NCBI RefSeq assembly: GCF_001570765.1 | Contig: NZ_BCSH01000011.1 | Span: 1 to 64,000 of the forward strand | Length of the DNA: 64,000 nt | Direction of reading: 5' to 3' | Source: Nocardiopsis listeri NBRC 13360 | Lineage (GTDB): Bacteria; Actinomycetota; Actinomycetes; Streptosporangiales; Streptosporangiaceae | In this document: one piece after another, positions 26,993 to 34,354 of the stretch | Layout: each line of letters begins with the position of its first letter | How positions within the stretch are numbered: the stretch's first letter is position 1 | The notes under the pieces: model-generated | Databases searched by the model: none | What the model was told of the DNA's origin: nothing | What the model saw: only the letters and a program-made list of their open reading frames with translations | Translations under genes and position numbers: made by a program

Positions 26993-28255
26993 TCACGTGG
27001 TAGGAAGATGGGACGAAAGGTCGGTGCCGCGCCGGACCCCGTCCACGTACTCCAGCGCCCGTTCGGGGTGCAGGAACCAGTCGATGAGCCCGGTGGGGTC
27101 ACTGAAGGAGTTGGCGAACCGGTCGGCCGTGGGTCGGTGCCGCTCGGCCAACCGGTACAGCTCCCATACGTGGGGCGGCCCGGACAGCATCACCCGACTC
27201 CAGGCGGTGACCTGACGGGCGCTGTGCCAGTAGGTGCCGAAGGCCCCGCGCATGAACGCCTCGTCGAAGGGGCGGCCTCCGTGGTCGACGATGGCGCGCC
27301 GGTACACGTCGGCGCACAGCGACGCCATGTTGGCTCCCTGGGCGGTGATGGGATCGTTGGCGACCACGGAGTCGGCCATTCCCCACACGAGCGCCCCGCC
27401 CGGCATTCGGGCGACGGGGTCGCGGACCACCGGGGCGTAGCCGCCGTACAGGGCGGCCATGGGGTCGGCCAGGTGAGCACGGGAGAAGCGTTCGTACTCC
27501 CAGGGCGCGTAACGGCGCAGCACGTCCAGCAGTCCGGCGAGCACGTCGTCTCCGGTGGCGCCCTCGGCCAGGGGGCGATCGAGTGGTCCACCGGGCACCG
27601 CCTCCACCATCACCGCGTGACAGGGGCCGTTCAAGGACAGGGTGGGCAGGGTGAAGGCCTCACCCGCGCCGGGGACCACGGTGCGCGAGAGGACTCCCCC
27701 GTCCGGGTGTTCCTCGCCCCCGCTCACGTAGGCCAGCGCCAGCCGCCGCTGGGGTCCCTTGAAGTGGGAGCGTCGTGTGTCGCGGGGAAAGATCCCGGCG
27801 AGCTCGCCCCGGCCGGCGGCGACCACCACGAGGTCGTACTCGGCGCCGAGCACCTCCAGCTCCTCCCGGCCCACGCGGTGGCGCAGGAACCGGCCGCCGC
27901 CCTGGACGAACAGTTCCAGCCAGGATGCGAGTTTGATCCGCTGATCGACCGATCGGGCGGGTTCGTCCAAGCGTCCGACCCAGTCCACCTCCGGGACGGG
28001 GCCGCCCCGCCGCTCCGCCACCCGCACGCCGACACCGGTCACCTCGGGCGCCTCATCGTCCCAGAAGGCGAGTCCGTGGCGGCGTTCACGGCGCAGCGCC
28101 GGCCCGAAGAGGCACTGCGTGGACATCACACGACCCGTCCTGATCTGGTCGGGGTTCCTGGGGTCCACCAGGGTCACGTCGTAGTCCTCCGAGAGCAGGC
28201 CGATGGCCAACTGGAGCCCGGACTGTCCGGCACCGACGACGAGGATCTTGCGCAT
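26993..28255 (-). CDS. Styrene/indole monooxygenase-like flavoprotein (StyA family), no StyB partner
   Basis: A 420-residue FAD protein of the two-component styrene/indole epoxidase group. The N-terminal Rossmann motif is ILVVGAGQSGLQLAIGL (residues 4-20), followed by VTLVDPRNPDQIRTGRVMST, which is typical of StyA. A second FAD segment includes DLVVVAAGRGELAGIFPRD, and the C-terminal ALVWGMADSVVANDPITAQG holds the DG/DP-like flavin contact. StyA enzymes need reduced FAD from a StyB reductase, and none is encoded next to it. The ATG follows AAGGAGAAAG. It probably shares a transcript with the exporter gene downstream. The substrate is unknown. Confidence 0.82.
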   Translation of the reverse strand: MRKILVVGAGQSGLQLAIGLLSEDYDVTLVDPRNPDQIRTGRVMSTQCLFGPALRRERRHGLAFWDDEAPEVTGVGVRVAERRGGPVPEVDWVGRLDEPARSVDQRIKLASWLELFVQGGGRFLRHRVGREELEVLGAEYDLVVVAAGRGELAGIFPRDTRRSHFKGPQRRLALAYVSGGEEHPDGGVLSRTVVPGAGEAFTLPTLSLNGPCHAVMVEAVPGGPLDRPLAEGATGDDVLAGLLDVLRRYAPWEYERFSRAHLADPMAALYGGYAPVVRDPVARMPGGALVWGMADSVVANDPITAQGANMASLCADVYRRAIVDHGGRPFDEAFMRGAFGTYWHSARQVTAWSRVMLSGPPHVWELYRLAERHRPTADRFANSFSDPTGLIDWFLHPERALEYVDGVRRGTDLSSHLPTT

Positions 28256-28846
28256 CTTTCTCCTTCACACCCGCGCGCCGGGGAGGTCACGGGGCAGGGT
28301 GGTCTCCAAGCCCGGATCTCGGGCATGACCGGGCGGGGGCGCATCGTCATGGTGGGCGACGTCCCCGTCACGGCAGGTGGCTTCACCGATGGAAGCTAGC
28401 AGCGCTCGCGTCGGCCGCCACGGCGCCCCAGAGCATGGGACCTTCTCCTCTGTCGCGGTGGGACCAATGGATCCCCCTTCCGGGCCATGGCGGGCACGTG
28501 GCCGCGGAACCGCACATCCGGCACGCGTCTCCGCATCGCCACAGGTCAGGGCGACCACCAGGAGATCATCCGGTGTTGACCACGAAGTTGGGCGCCCCGA
28601 ACTCGGCGTCGGGCACGACGGCCGCCGCGCGCGTTGAACGCCCCGATCCCCCTCGCCCGGGAAAGGGACGCAGTTCACACCGTCCCCTTCCCGACCACCC
28701 CTGCCACCAGCGGACACGACGAAGCCCGGGCCGGTGGGAGTGTGGCCGGCCCGGGCCTGGAAGGACGGTCCGGGGTGAACCGGTCCTTCTCATCCTCCGG
28801 GAGAGGTCTTGCGGGCGACGCGCGAGCGTCGCCCCGAGGTGGTCCC
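28256..28846. other. Gene-free stretch between the StyA-like gene and the sugar permease
   Basis: These 590 bases have no frame with convincing codon use or a known family. The part next to the flavoprotein gene must carry its promoter and a long leader. The part near the permease carries a hairpin (28724-28756). Reading both strands I could not match a known riboswitch. Confidence 0.45.
28724..28756 (-). terminator. Terminator of the sugar ABC transporter operon
   Basis: GCCCGGGCCGG and CCGGCCCGGGC form an 11-bp perfect stem with an 11-base loop, about 90 bases after the permease stop. Confidence 0.65.
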
Positions 28847-30124
28847 TCAGCCGCCGCCCCGGGCGTGGGTCTTGCGCCCACGGCGGGAGACGGCGTCGAG
28901 GATGACCGCGATCAGCAACACCGCGGCGGTGATCATGAATCGGACGGAGGTGTCCATCTGCAACAAGAGCAGGCCCGAGGTGATCGCGCCGAGGACCAGG
29001 CCGCCCAGCAGCGCCGAATAGGCGTTGCCACGTCCGCCGAAGAGGCTGGTGCCACCGATGACGGCCGCGGCGATGGCCATCATCAGCTCCGCGCCACCAC
29101 CGGTGGAGACGCTCGCCGCGAAGTTACGGGAGACGAGCATGATGCCTCCGATGGCCGCGAGCGTCGAGGCGATGCCGAACACCGTGATCCGGATGAAGTC
29201 GACCCTGATGCCGGCTCGCCGGGCCGCCTCGGAGTTACCGCCCACCGCGTAGACCATGCGCCCGTAGCGGGTCTTGCGCAGGACCAGGTCGAGGACGACC
29301 ACGAAGCCAACGAAGATCAGGAAGGCCAGCGGCACACCCTTGTACTGGTTGAGGATCCACACGCCGCCCACGAGCGGCACGGCCAGCAGGAGGGCTCGGA
29401 AGAGCACCTCGACGAGCGGCTTGCAGGGAAGGCCCGCCTGCCGACGACGACGCTCGGCCGCCAGAACGGACACCAGGTAAGCGAGCAGGGCCACCAGGAC
29501 CAGGAACCAGCCCACGACCGGAACGAAGTAGGTCTGGGTCAGCATCGCGATGGGACCGGTGGCGCTGGTGTTGATGCTGCCGTCACTGCCCATGAGGTTC
29601 AGGTGCAGCCCCTGCCAGCCCAACAGGCCGGCGAGGGTGACGACGAAGGCGGGGACGCCCATCTTCGCGAAGATGAAACCGTGGAGCAGACCGACCAGCA
29701 GGCCGATGCCCACGGCCGCCCCGATCGCGACCCACTCCGAGATCCCGTGTCGGACCGCCAGGACCGCCAGGACACCGGCGGACAGACCCGCGACCGAACC
29801 GATCGACAGGTCGATCTCGCCCAGCAACAGCACCATGATCACACCGGTGGTCATGAGACCCACCGCGGCGATCTGGACGGTCAGGTTCGACAGGTTCTGC
29901 GGCGACAGGAACCGGTCGTTCATCGACTGGAAGACGAGGCCGATCAGGATGAGGCCGACGATGACGGGGACGGGCCCGAGCTCGCCTCCTTTGAGGTTGC
30001 GTCTGACCGCGTCCCACCACCCTCGGGGTGAGGCCACCGTGGACAGCAGGCGAGGGTCGCGTCGGGCCGCGGTGTTCTCCTCGCTCACCTCGACGCCTTC
30101 CGTTTCGTGGGTCTGCTGGCTCAT
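28847..30124 (-). CDS. Sugar ABC transporter permease (XylH/RbsC type)
   Basis: A 425-residue permease of the monosaccharide CUT2 class, with an N-terminal cytoplasmic arm of about 45 residues and roughly ten helices. Family features include NLSNLTVQIAAVGLMTTGVI, LLGEIDLSIGSVAGL (the conserved EAA-like CUT2 segment), GGNSEAARRAGI, and AAVIGGTSLFGGRGN. The ATG overlaps the ATPase stop (ATGA), so the two are coupled. The partner binding protein resembles XylF, so xylose or a related pentose is a reasonable guess. The longer open frame upstream of the start is antisense-like and is not used. Confidence 0.9.
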   Translation of the reverse strand: MSQQTHETEGVEVSEENTAARRDPRLLSTVASPRGWWDAVRRNLKGGELGPVPVIVGLILIGLVFQSMNDRFLSPQNLSNLTVQIAAVGLMTTGVIMVLLLGEIDLSIGSVAGLSAGVLAVLAVRHGISEWVAIGAAVGIGLLVGLLHGFIFAKMGVPAFVVTLAGLLGWQGLHLNLMGSDGSINTSATGPIAMLTQTYFVPVVGWFLVLVALLAYLVSVLAAERRRRQAGLPCKPLVEVLFRALLLAVPLVGGVWILNQYKGVPLAFLIFVGFVVVLDLVLRKTRYGRMVYAVGGNSEAARRAGIRVDFIRITVFGIASTLAAIGGIMLVSRNFAASVSTGGGAELMMAIAAAVIGGTSLFGGRGNAYSALLGGLVLGAITSGLLLLQMDTSVRFMITAAVLLIAVILDAVSRRGRKTHARGGG

Positions 30125-30921
30125 TCCTTGTCCTTCGTGGCCGTGGCCGATGAGCCGGTTCGGGTGGAACGGCGGGACACCGGGTTGTCCGAGGCGCCCG
30201 TGATGGCGGCCACGATCTCCTCGTAGGAGGTGTCCGCGATGGGAAAGTCTCCGGCGTTGCGCCCCAGGCGCAGGACCATGGCGCGGTCGGCGACCGCGCG
30301 GACGTCGGCCATGTTGTGGCTGATCAGGACCACGCCCAGGCCTTGGTCGCGCAACCGTTCGATGAGGTCGAGCACCTGCGCGGTCTGGGCCACGCCCAGG
30401 GCGGCGGTCGGTTCGTCCAACATGACCACGCGGGGCTGCCCCAGCAGGGAGCGGGCGATGGCGATGATCTGGCGCTGGCCCCCGGACAGGGCCGCGACGG
30501 GAACCCGCAGGCTCGGGATGCTCACCGACAGGGAGTCGAGGAGCTCCACCGCGCGGCGCTCCATCTCGACCTCGTCGAGGGTGCCGGGGAAGTGCAGTCG
30601 CTCGTTGCCCAGGAACAGGTTCCCGACGATGTCGAGGTTGTCGCACAGGGCGAGGTCCTGGTAGATGGTGGCGATGCCCAGGCGCTGGGCGTCGGCCGGG
30701 GTTCCGATGTTGACCGGCGTACCGTCCCAGGAGATGACGCCGCCGTTGTCCGCGGGATGCGCGCCCGCGATGACCTTGACCAGTGTGGACTTGCCCGCGC
30801 CGTTGTCGCCGAGCAGGGCGACGACCTCTCCGGCGTCGACTTGGAAGTCGACCTCGCTGAGGGCGCGTACGGCCCCGAAGGTCTTGGAGATCCCGGACAT
30901 TTCCAGGATGGGTGTGCTCAT
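30121..30921 (-). CDS. Sugar ABC transporter ATP-binding protein (single domain)
   Basis: A 266-residue ATPase that powers the transporter. It has Walker A GDNGAGKST (about 38-46), a Q-loop in IYQDLALCDN, the signature LSGGQRQIIAIARSLLG, Walker B VVMLDEPTAAL, and the switch histidine in VLISHNM. Unlike XylG or RbsA, which carry two fused ATPase domains, this protein has one, so it must act as a homodimer. The ATG start follows a GA-rich site. A hairpin in the 114-base gap after the binding-protein gene could lower expression of the downstream membrane parts. Confidence 0.92.
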   Translation of the reverse strand: MSTPILEMSGISKTFGAVRALSEVDFQVDAGEVVALLGDNGAGKSTLVKVIAGAHPADNGGVISWDGTPVNIGTPADAQRLGIATIYQDLALCDNLDIVGNLFLGNERLHFPGTLDEVEMERRAVELLDSLSVSIPSLRVPVAALSGGQRQIIAIARSLLGQPRVVMLDEPTAALGVAQTAQVLDLIERLRDQGLGVVLISHNMADVRAVADRAMVLRLGRNAGDFPIADTSYEEIVAAITGASDNPVSRRSTRTGSSATATKDKE

Positions 30922-30943
30922 GCTTTTTCGTCTCTTCTCTCGT

Positions 30944-30975
30944 CCCGGCGGGGAGGTCGTGCCTCTCCGCCGGGG
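30944..30975 (-). terminator. Intercistronic hairpin between the binding-protein and ATPase genes
   Basis: CCCGGCGGGGAGG and CCTCTCCGCCGGGG pair around a TCGTG loop. In ABC operons such hairpins often stabilise or attenuate the message so that the binding protein is made in excess. Confidence 0.65.
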
Positions 30976-31035
30976 CGTCCCCCGAGGGGCCGACCCCGAC
31001 GGCACGGGCCGGGGCCGGCCCGGGTTACCCGGTCC

Positions 31036-32181
31036 TTAGAGGGCTTCCTGGCAGAAATCGGTGTCCTCGTAGTCGGAGGTACAGATCTCCTCGATGCTGT
31101 AGACGCCGTCGGAGACGACCGTGTCGCCGATGTTCTCCTCGGTGACCGCGACGGGCTCTAGCAGGACCGACGGAACCTTCTCGCCGTCGGCGTCCTCGAC
31201 CTCGGTGAGCGCGTATTCGCCTGATTCCAGCTCCTCGCCGGTGGCCAGGGAGACGGCCATGGTGGCGGCGAGCTCGGCCTCGGGCCGGATGGCCTTGTAG
31301 ACGGTCATGTACTGCTCACCGGAGATGATGCGCTGGATGCCGTGCAGTTCGGCGTCCTGGCCGGTGACCGGGGGCAGGTCCGCCACGGAGACACCGGCGC
31401 TGCGCAGCGCGGAAATGATGCCCGCGGCCATTCCGTCGTTGGCGGAGTACACGCCCACGATCTCGTCCAGTCCCAGGGAGGTGATGGCACCCTCCATCTG
31501 GCTGTTGGCCTCGTCCGGCGACCAATCGGGGGTGTCGAACTCCTGACCGATCTCCACCTGGCCCTCGAAGATCTCGTGGGCACCGGCCTTGAAGTCGCCC
31601 GCGTTGGGGTCGCTGGGCGAGCCGTTGATCATGACGATGGAGCCGTCGCCGGCCGTGCCCTCTTGGTCCAGGGCGCCGAGCAGCGTCTCGGCCTGGACCT
31701 GTCCGACCCGGACGTTGTCGAAGGAGACGTACATGTCGGCGCCGCCCTGGGCCAGTCGGTCGTAGGCCACGACCGGAACGCCCTGGGACTGGGCCTCGGT
31801 GACGGTGCCCGCGGCGGCCTCGGAGTCGACGGCGCCGAGGACGAGCACGTCGACACCGTCGGTCAGCATCGCTTGGGCCTGCGTCTGCTGTTCGTCGACG
31901 TCCTGGTCGGCGTTGGCGTAGGAGAACTCGCAGTTGGGGCAGAGCTCTCCGAGCGCTTCCTCGAAGAAGGGACGGTCGAAGGCCTCGTATCGGGCGGTCT
32001 GCAGCTCGGGCAGGAGGAGTCCGACGTGGAAGCCCTCCTCCAGGGTCTGCTCCTCCACCTCGGTCTCGGAACCGTCGGTGGTGAGCGAACCGCAGGCCGA
32101 GGTGAGCAGGGCCAGGGTTGCGCCGGCCGCGGTCAGCCCTAGGGCGACCGCGCGTCGGGGGTGGAGGCGTTGTGTGTTCAC
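31036..32181 (-). CDS. Sugar-binding lipoprotein of ABC transporter (XylF-like)
   Basis: A 381-residue periplasmic-binding-protein type 1 lipoprotein. The signal peptide ends in a lipobox with lipidated cysteine in LLTSACGS (C30). The mature part begins with FHVGLLLPELQTARYEAFD, then DVLVLGAVDSEAAAGTV, VPVVAYDRLA, and the hinge segments VYSANDGMAAGIISAL and PPVTGQDAELHGIQRI, all typical of XylF. It captures the sugar outside and delivers it to the permease. The GTG start follows GAGAGG. This is the first gene of the transport operon, downstream of a regulatory region that follows the ROK gene. Confidence 0.9.
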   Translation of the reverse strand: MNTQRLHPRRAVALGLTAAGATLALLTSACGSLTTDGSETEVEEQTLEEGFHVGLLLPELQTARYEAFDRPFFEEALGELCPNCEFSYANADQDVDEQQTQAQAMLTDGVDVLVLGAVDSEAAAGTVTEAQSQGVPVVAYDRLAQGGADMYVSFDNVRVGQVQAETLLGALDQEGTAGDGSIVMINGSPSDPNAGDFKAGAHEIFEGQVEIGQEFDTPDWSPDEANSQMEGAITSLGLDEIVGVYSANDGMAAGIISALRSAGVSVADLPPVTGQDAELHGIQRIISGEQYMTVYKAIRPEAELAATMAVSLATGEELESGEYALTEVEDADGEKVPSVLLEPVAVTEENIGDTVVSDGVYSIEEICTSDYEDTDFCQEAL

Positions 32182-32428
32182 GACGCGTTACCTCTCAAGG
32201 ATGCCTGTACGGGGTGGGAACTCGCGAGTGCTGTTGTGAAGTAGAACCCCGCGCAAGCCTTGACGTCAACTAGTGAACACATAACCGATACATCACGGCT
32301 ATTAAGTTCACCACATGAAGGCAACGTATGGGCAGGTCAGTGCCGCTTTAAGCGTATGTGATGATCTGTTAACACCGGTCGGGAACCCGACCGAACCGTT
32401 CAGTTCACGACGACGGGCACTCTTGGGT
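32182..32428 (-). promoter_or_regulatory. Promoter/operator region of the sugar ABC operon
   Basis: This AT-richer 247-base gap lies before the binding-protein gene. On the minus strand TTGACG followed 17 bases later by TTCTAC is a possible promoter. The palindromic 9-mer CAAGCCTTG (within 32254-32263, CAAGCCTTGA) recurs exactly at 33660-33669 upstream of the ROK gene, which suggests a shared operator. The overlapping CTTGACGTCAA also occurs before the aconitase gene. Confidence 0.5.
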
Positions 32429-33604
32429 TCAAGACAGGGAGTGAGAGGCCGTGATCAGGGCGCCACGAAGCGCCGCGTCGGCGCCTTGGGTACTGGCCAC
32501 CACCCGAAGATCGGACAGCGCGCTGCCCAACGTGCCCAGCTCCATCGCCCTGCGCATCGGATCGAGCAGGAGGTCGCCGGCCTCGGCCAGCTCCCCGCCG
32601 ACCACGATCATCTCCGGGTTGAACAGGTTCGCGATGATCGCCGTTCCCTGCCCCAGAGCCGTTCCGGCCTCGGCGATCACCCGACGGCTGCCCGGGTCGC
32701 CCTCCAACGCGGCACCGACCACATCCGTCAGAACGACCGCTCCGAGGCCCGCTCCTCGGAAGGAGTCACGCGGCAGCATGTCCATCAGGTAGTCGGTCCC
32801 GACGAAGGTCTCCAGACAACCGCGGTTGCCGCAACGGCACACCGGCCCCCGCTGGTCCAGACCGATGTGGCCGACCTCACCCGCGGTTCCGCCGGCCCCC
32901 CGGAAGAGTCGCCCCGACATGACGATGCCCGCGCCGACCCCCACGTCGAGGGACAGTTGGACCACGTGGTCGACACCCTGGGCCACCCCCGAGGCGCGCT
33001 CGGCCGTCACCGCGAGGTTGGCGTCGTTCTCCACCAGCACGGGCGAACCCAACCGTTCCGACAGGGCCGGACCGGGCCGGAACCCGGCCCAACGGGGCAC
33101 GCAGGAGATGTCCCCGACCACCCCGGTGCGCGGATCGATGGGTGCGGGCACCGAGACCACGACCGCCCCGACCCGGCCCGGATCGATCCGGGCGCGGAGC
33201 AGGGTGGTCTCGGCCAGCCAGGCGGCGCGGCGCACCGCGCGCTCGGGATCGGCCGGCACGTCGTACTCGATCTGTTCGCCGGCCAGGGGGTTGCCGTCGC
33301 TGTCCCCCACCGCGACGGAGATCCGGCCGACCGTGAAGGCGAGGGCGACCACCGTTCCCGGCGGGCGCAGCAGCGTGACCGCACGCGCGCGGCGCCCGTT
33401 CGAGGAGGTGTTGCGTACCGAGACCGCACCCGCCGAGCGTAGTCCGCGCACGATGTTGGAGACACTCGCCGCGGACAACCCGGTGGCACGTGCCAGTTCG
33501 GCCTGGGTCCGGGTTCCCTCACGTCGCAGTACCTCGACCACGCGGCGCTCGTTGGCCTGACGCAGTGCTGACTGCGACCCGGGGGTCGTGTCGGCCTCGG
33601 TCAC
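32429..33604 (-). CDS. ROK family transcriptional repressor (NagC/XylR type)
   Basis: A 391-residue regulator with an N-terminal winged helix (TQAELARATGLSAASVSNIV, about 32-51) and a C-terminal ROK sugar-kinase fold. The ROK part has the acidic VLVENDANLAV segment, GIVMSGRLFRGAGGTAGEVG, and the zinc motif CRCGNRGCLE. ROK repressors leave DNA when they bind a sugar. It lies just upstream of the transport operon in the same direction, so it likely represses the transporter. The GTG at 33604 is preferred, with AAAGGGG upstream; the open frame continues far upstream as an antisense shadow of the next gene. Confidence 0.91.
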   Translation of the reverse strand: MTEADTTPGSQSALRQANERRVVEVLRREGTRTQAELARATGLSAASVSNIVRGLRSAGAVSVRNTSSNGRRARAVTLLRPPGTVVALAFTVGRISVAVGDSDGNPLAGEQIEYDVPADPERAVRRAAWLAETTLLRARIDPGRVGAVVVSVPAPIDPRTGVVGDISCVPRWAGFRPGPALSERLGSPVLVENDANLAVTAERASGVAQGVDHVVQLSLDVGVGAGIVMSGRLFRGAGGTAGEVGHIGLDQRGPVCRCGNRGCLETFVGTDYLMDMLPRDSFRGAGLGAVVLTDVVGAALEGDPGSRRVIAEAGTALGQGTAIIANLFNPEMIVVGGELAEAGDLLLDPMRRAMELGTLGSALSDLRVVASTQGADAALRGALITASHSLS

Positions 33605-33659
33605 CGCGTACCCCTTTTGTGATCGACTGTGCTCGGTACTGACGCTCGATGGAATGTTA

Positions 33660-33669
33660 CAAGCCTTGA
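33660..33669. promoter_or_regulatory. Candidate ROK operator copy (CAAGCCTTGA)
   Basis: This 10-mer is identical to the one at 32254-32263, and its core CAAG-C-CTTG is palindromic. One copy precedes the ROK gene and the other precedes the transporter operon. Confidence 0.4.
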
Positions 33670-33720
33670 ATGCGGGCGGAGACGCCTGGTCACCCGTAGG
33701 AGTGGGGGTTCGGGATCGCG

Positions 33721-34320
33721 ATGATGGTTCGGGTGGGAACGAGCGAGGCGAACTGGGCGGCTCGGGTGGCGCGGAGCGTCTCCGCCGCGCCACGACGGGG
33801 GCGGCGGGTGCGCGTCGTTTCGGTGGAGGGGCGCTCGGGCTCGGGGAAGAGCACCGTGGCCGAGCGGGTGCGGCGCGAGCTGGCCGCGATCGACGAACCG
33901 GTGGCGACACTGACGATGGAGGACCTCTACCCGGGTTGGGAGGGGCTCGAACAGGCCCCCGAACTGCTGCGCGCCTGGGTGTTGGAGCCCCTCGCCGAGG
34001 GGCGGTCGGCCGCGTGGCGGCGCTACGACTGGGAACGCGGCGTCTTCGAGGAGCGGTGGCGGTCCCTGCCCGAGGAGCTCGCCGAGGGCGGGACCTTGCT
34101 GGTGGAGGGGTGCGGGTCCGGAGCGGGCATCGTGCGCGACTCGATCGACGTCCTGGTGTGGGTGGCGGCCCCCGACCGTCTGCGTCGAGCGCGGCTGGAC
34201 GCGCGCGAGGACGCCGACCTGTACGCACCCTTCCGTGCTCTGTGGGCCCGTCAGGAGGAGTCGCTGTACTCCCGCGACCACCCGCGCGAACGCGCGGACC
34301 TGGTGGTCGACAACTCCTGA
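33721..34320 (+). CDS. P-loop nucleoside/uridine kinase-like protein
   Basis: A 199-residue cytoplasmic protein with a clear Walker A, VEGRSGSGKST (about 35-45), preceded by RRVRVVSVEG. The substrate-site acidic segment is LTMEDLYPGWEGLEQ, and YDWERGVFEERW and LLVEGCGSGAG follow, as in small uridine-kinase-like P-loop proteins of actinobacteria. RRARLDARED with LYSRDHPRERADLVV closes the fold. The phosphate acceptor is not certain. It is transcribed away from the ROK gene and converges with the kinase pair, with an inverted CTGACCCG/CGGGTCAG repeat at the junction (34317-34358). Confidence 0.75.
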   Translation: MMVRVGTSEANWAARVARSVSAAPRRGRRVRVVSVEGRSGSGKSTVAERVRRELAAIDEPVATLTMEDLYPGWEGLEQAPELLRAWVLEPLAEGRSAAWRRYDWERGVFEERWRSLPEELAEGGTLLVEGCGSGAGIVRDSIDVLVWVAAPDRLRRARLDAREDADLYAPFRALWARQEESLYSRDHPRERADLVVDNS

Positions 34321-34354
34321 CCCGCGTGCGACCGGATCGACCGTCGGGTCCGGG

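Noticed and set aside
28265-28717. Small minus-strand gene in the empty gap near the sugar permease
   Set aside because: The 150-residue frame has unlikely composition, no ribosome site, and no family features.
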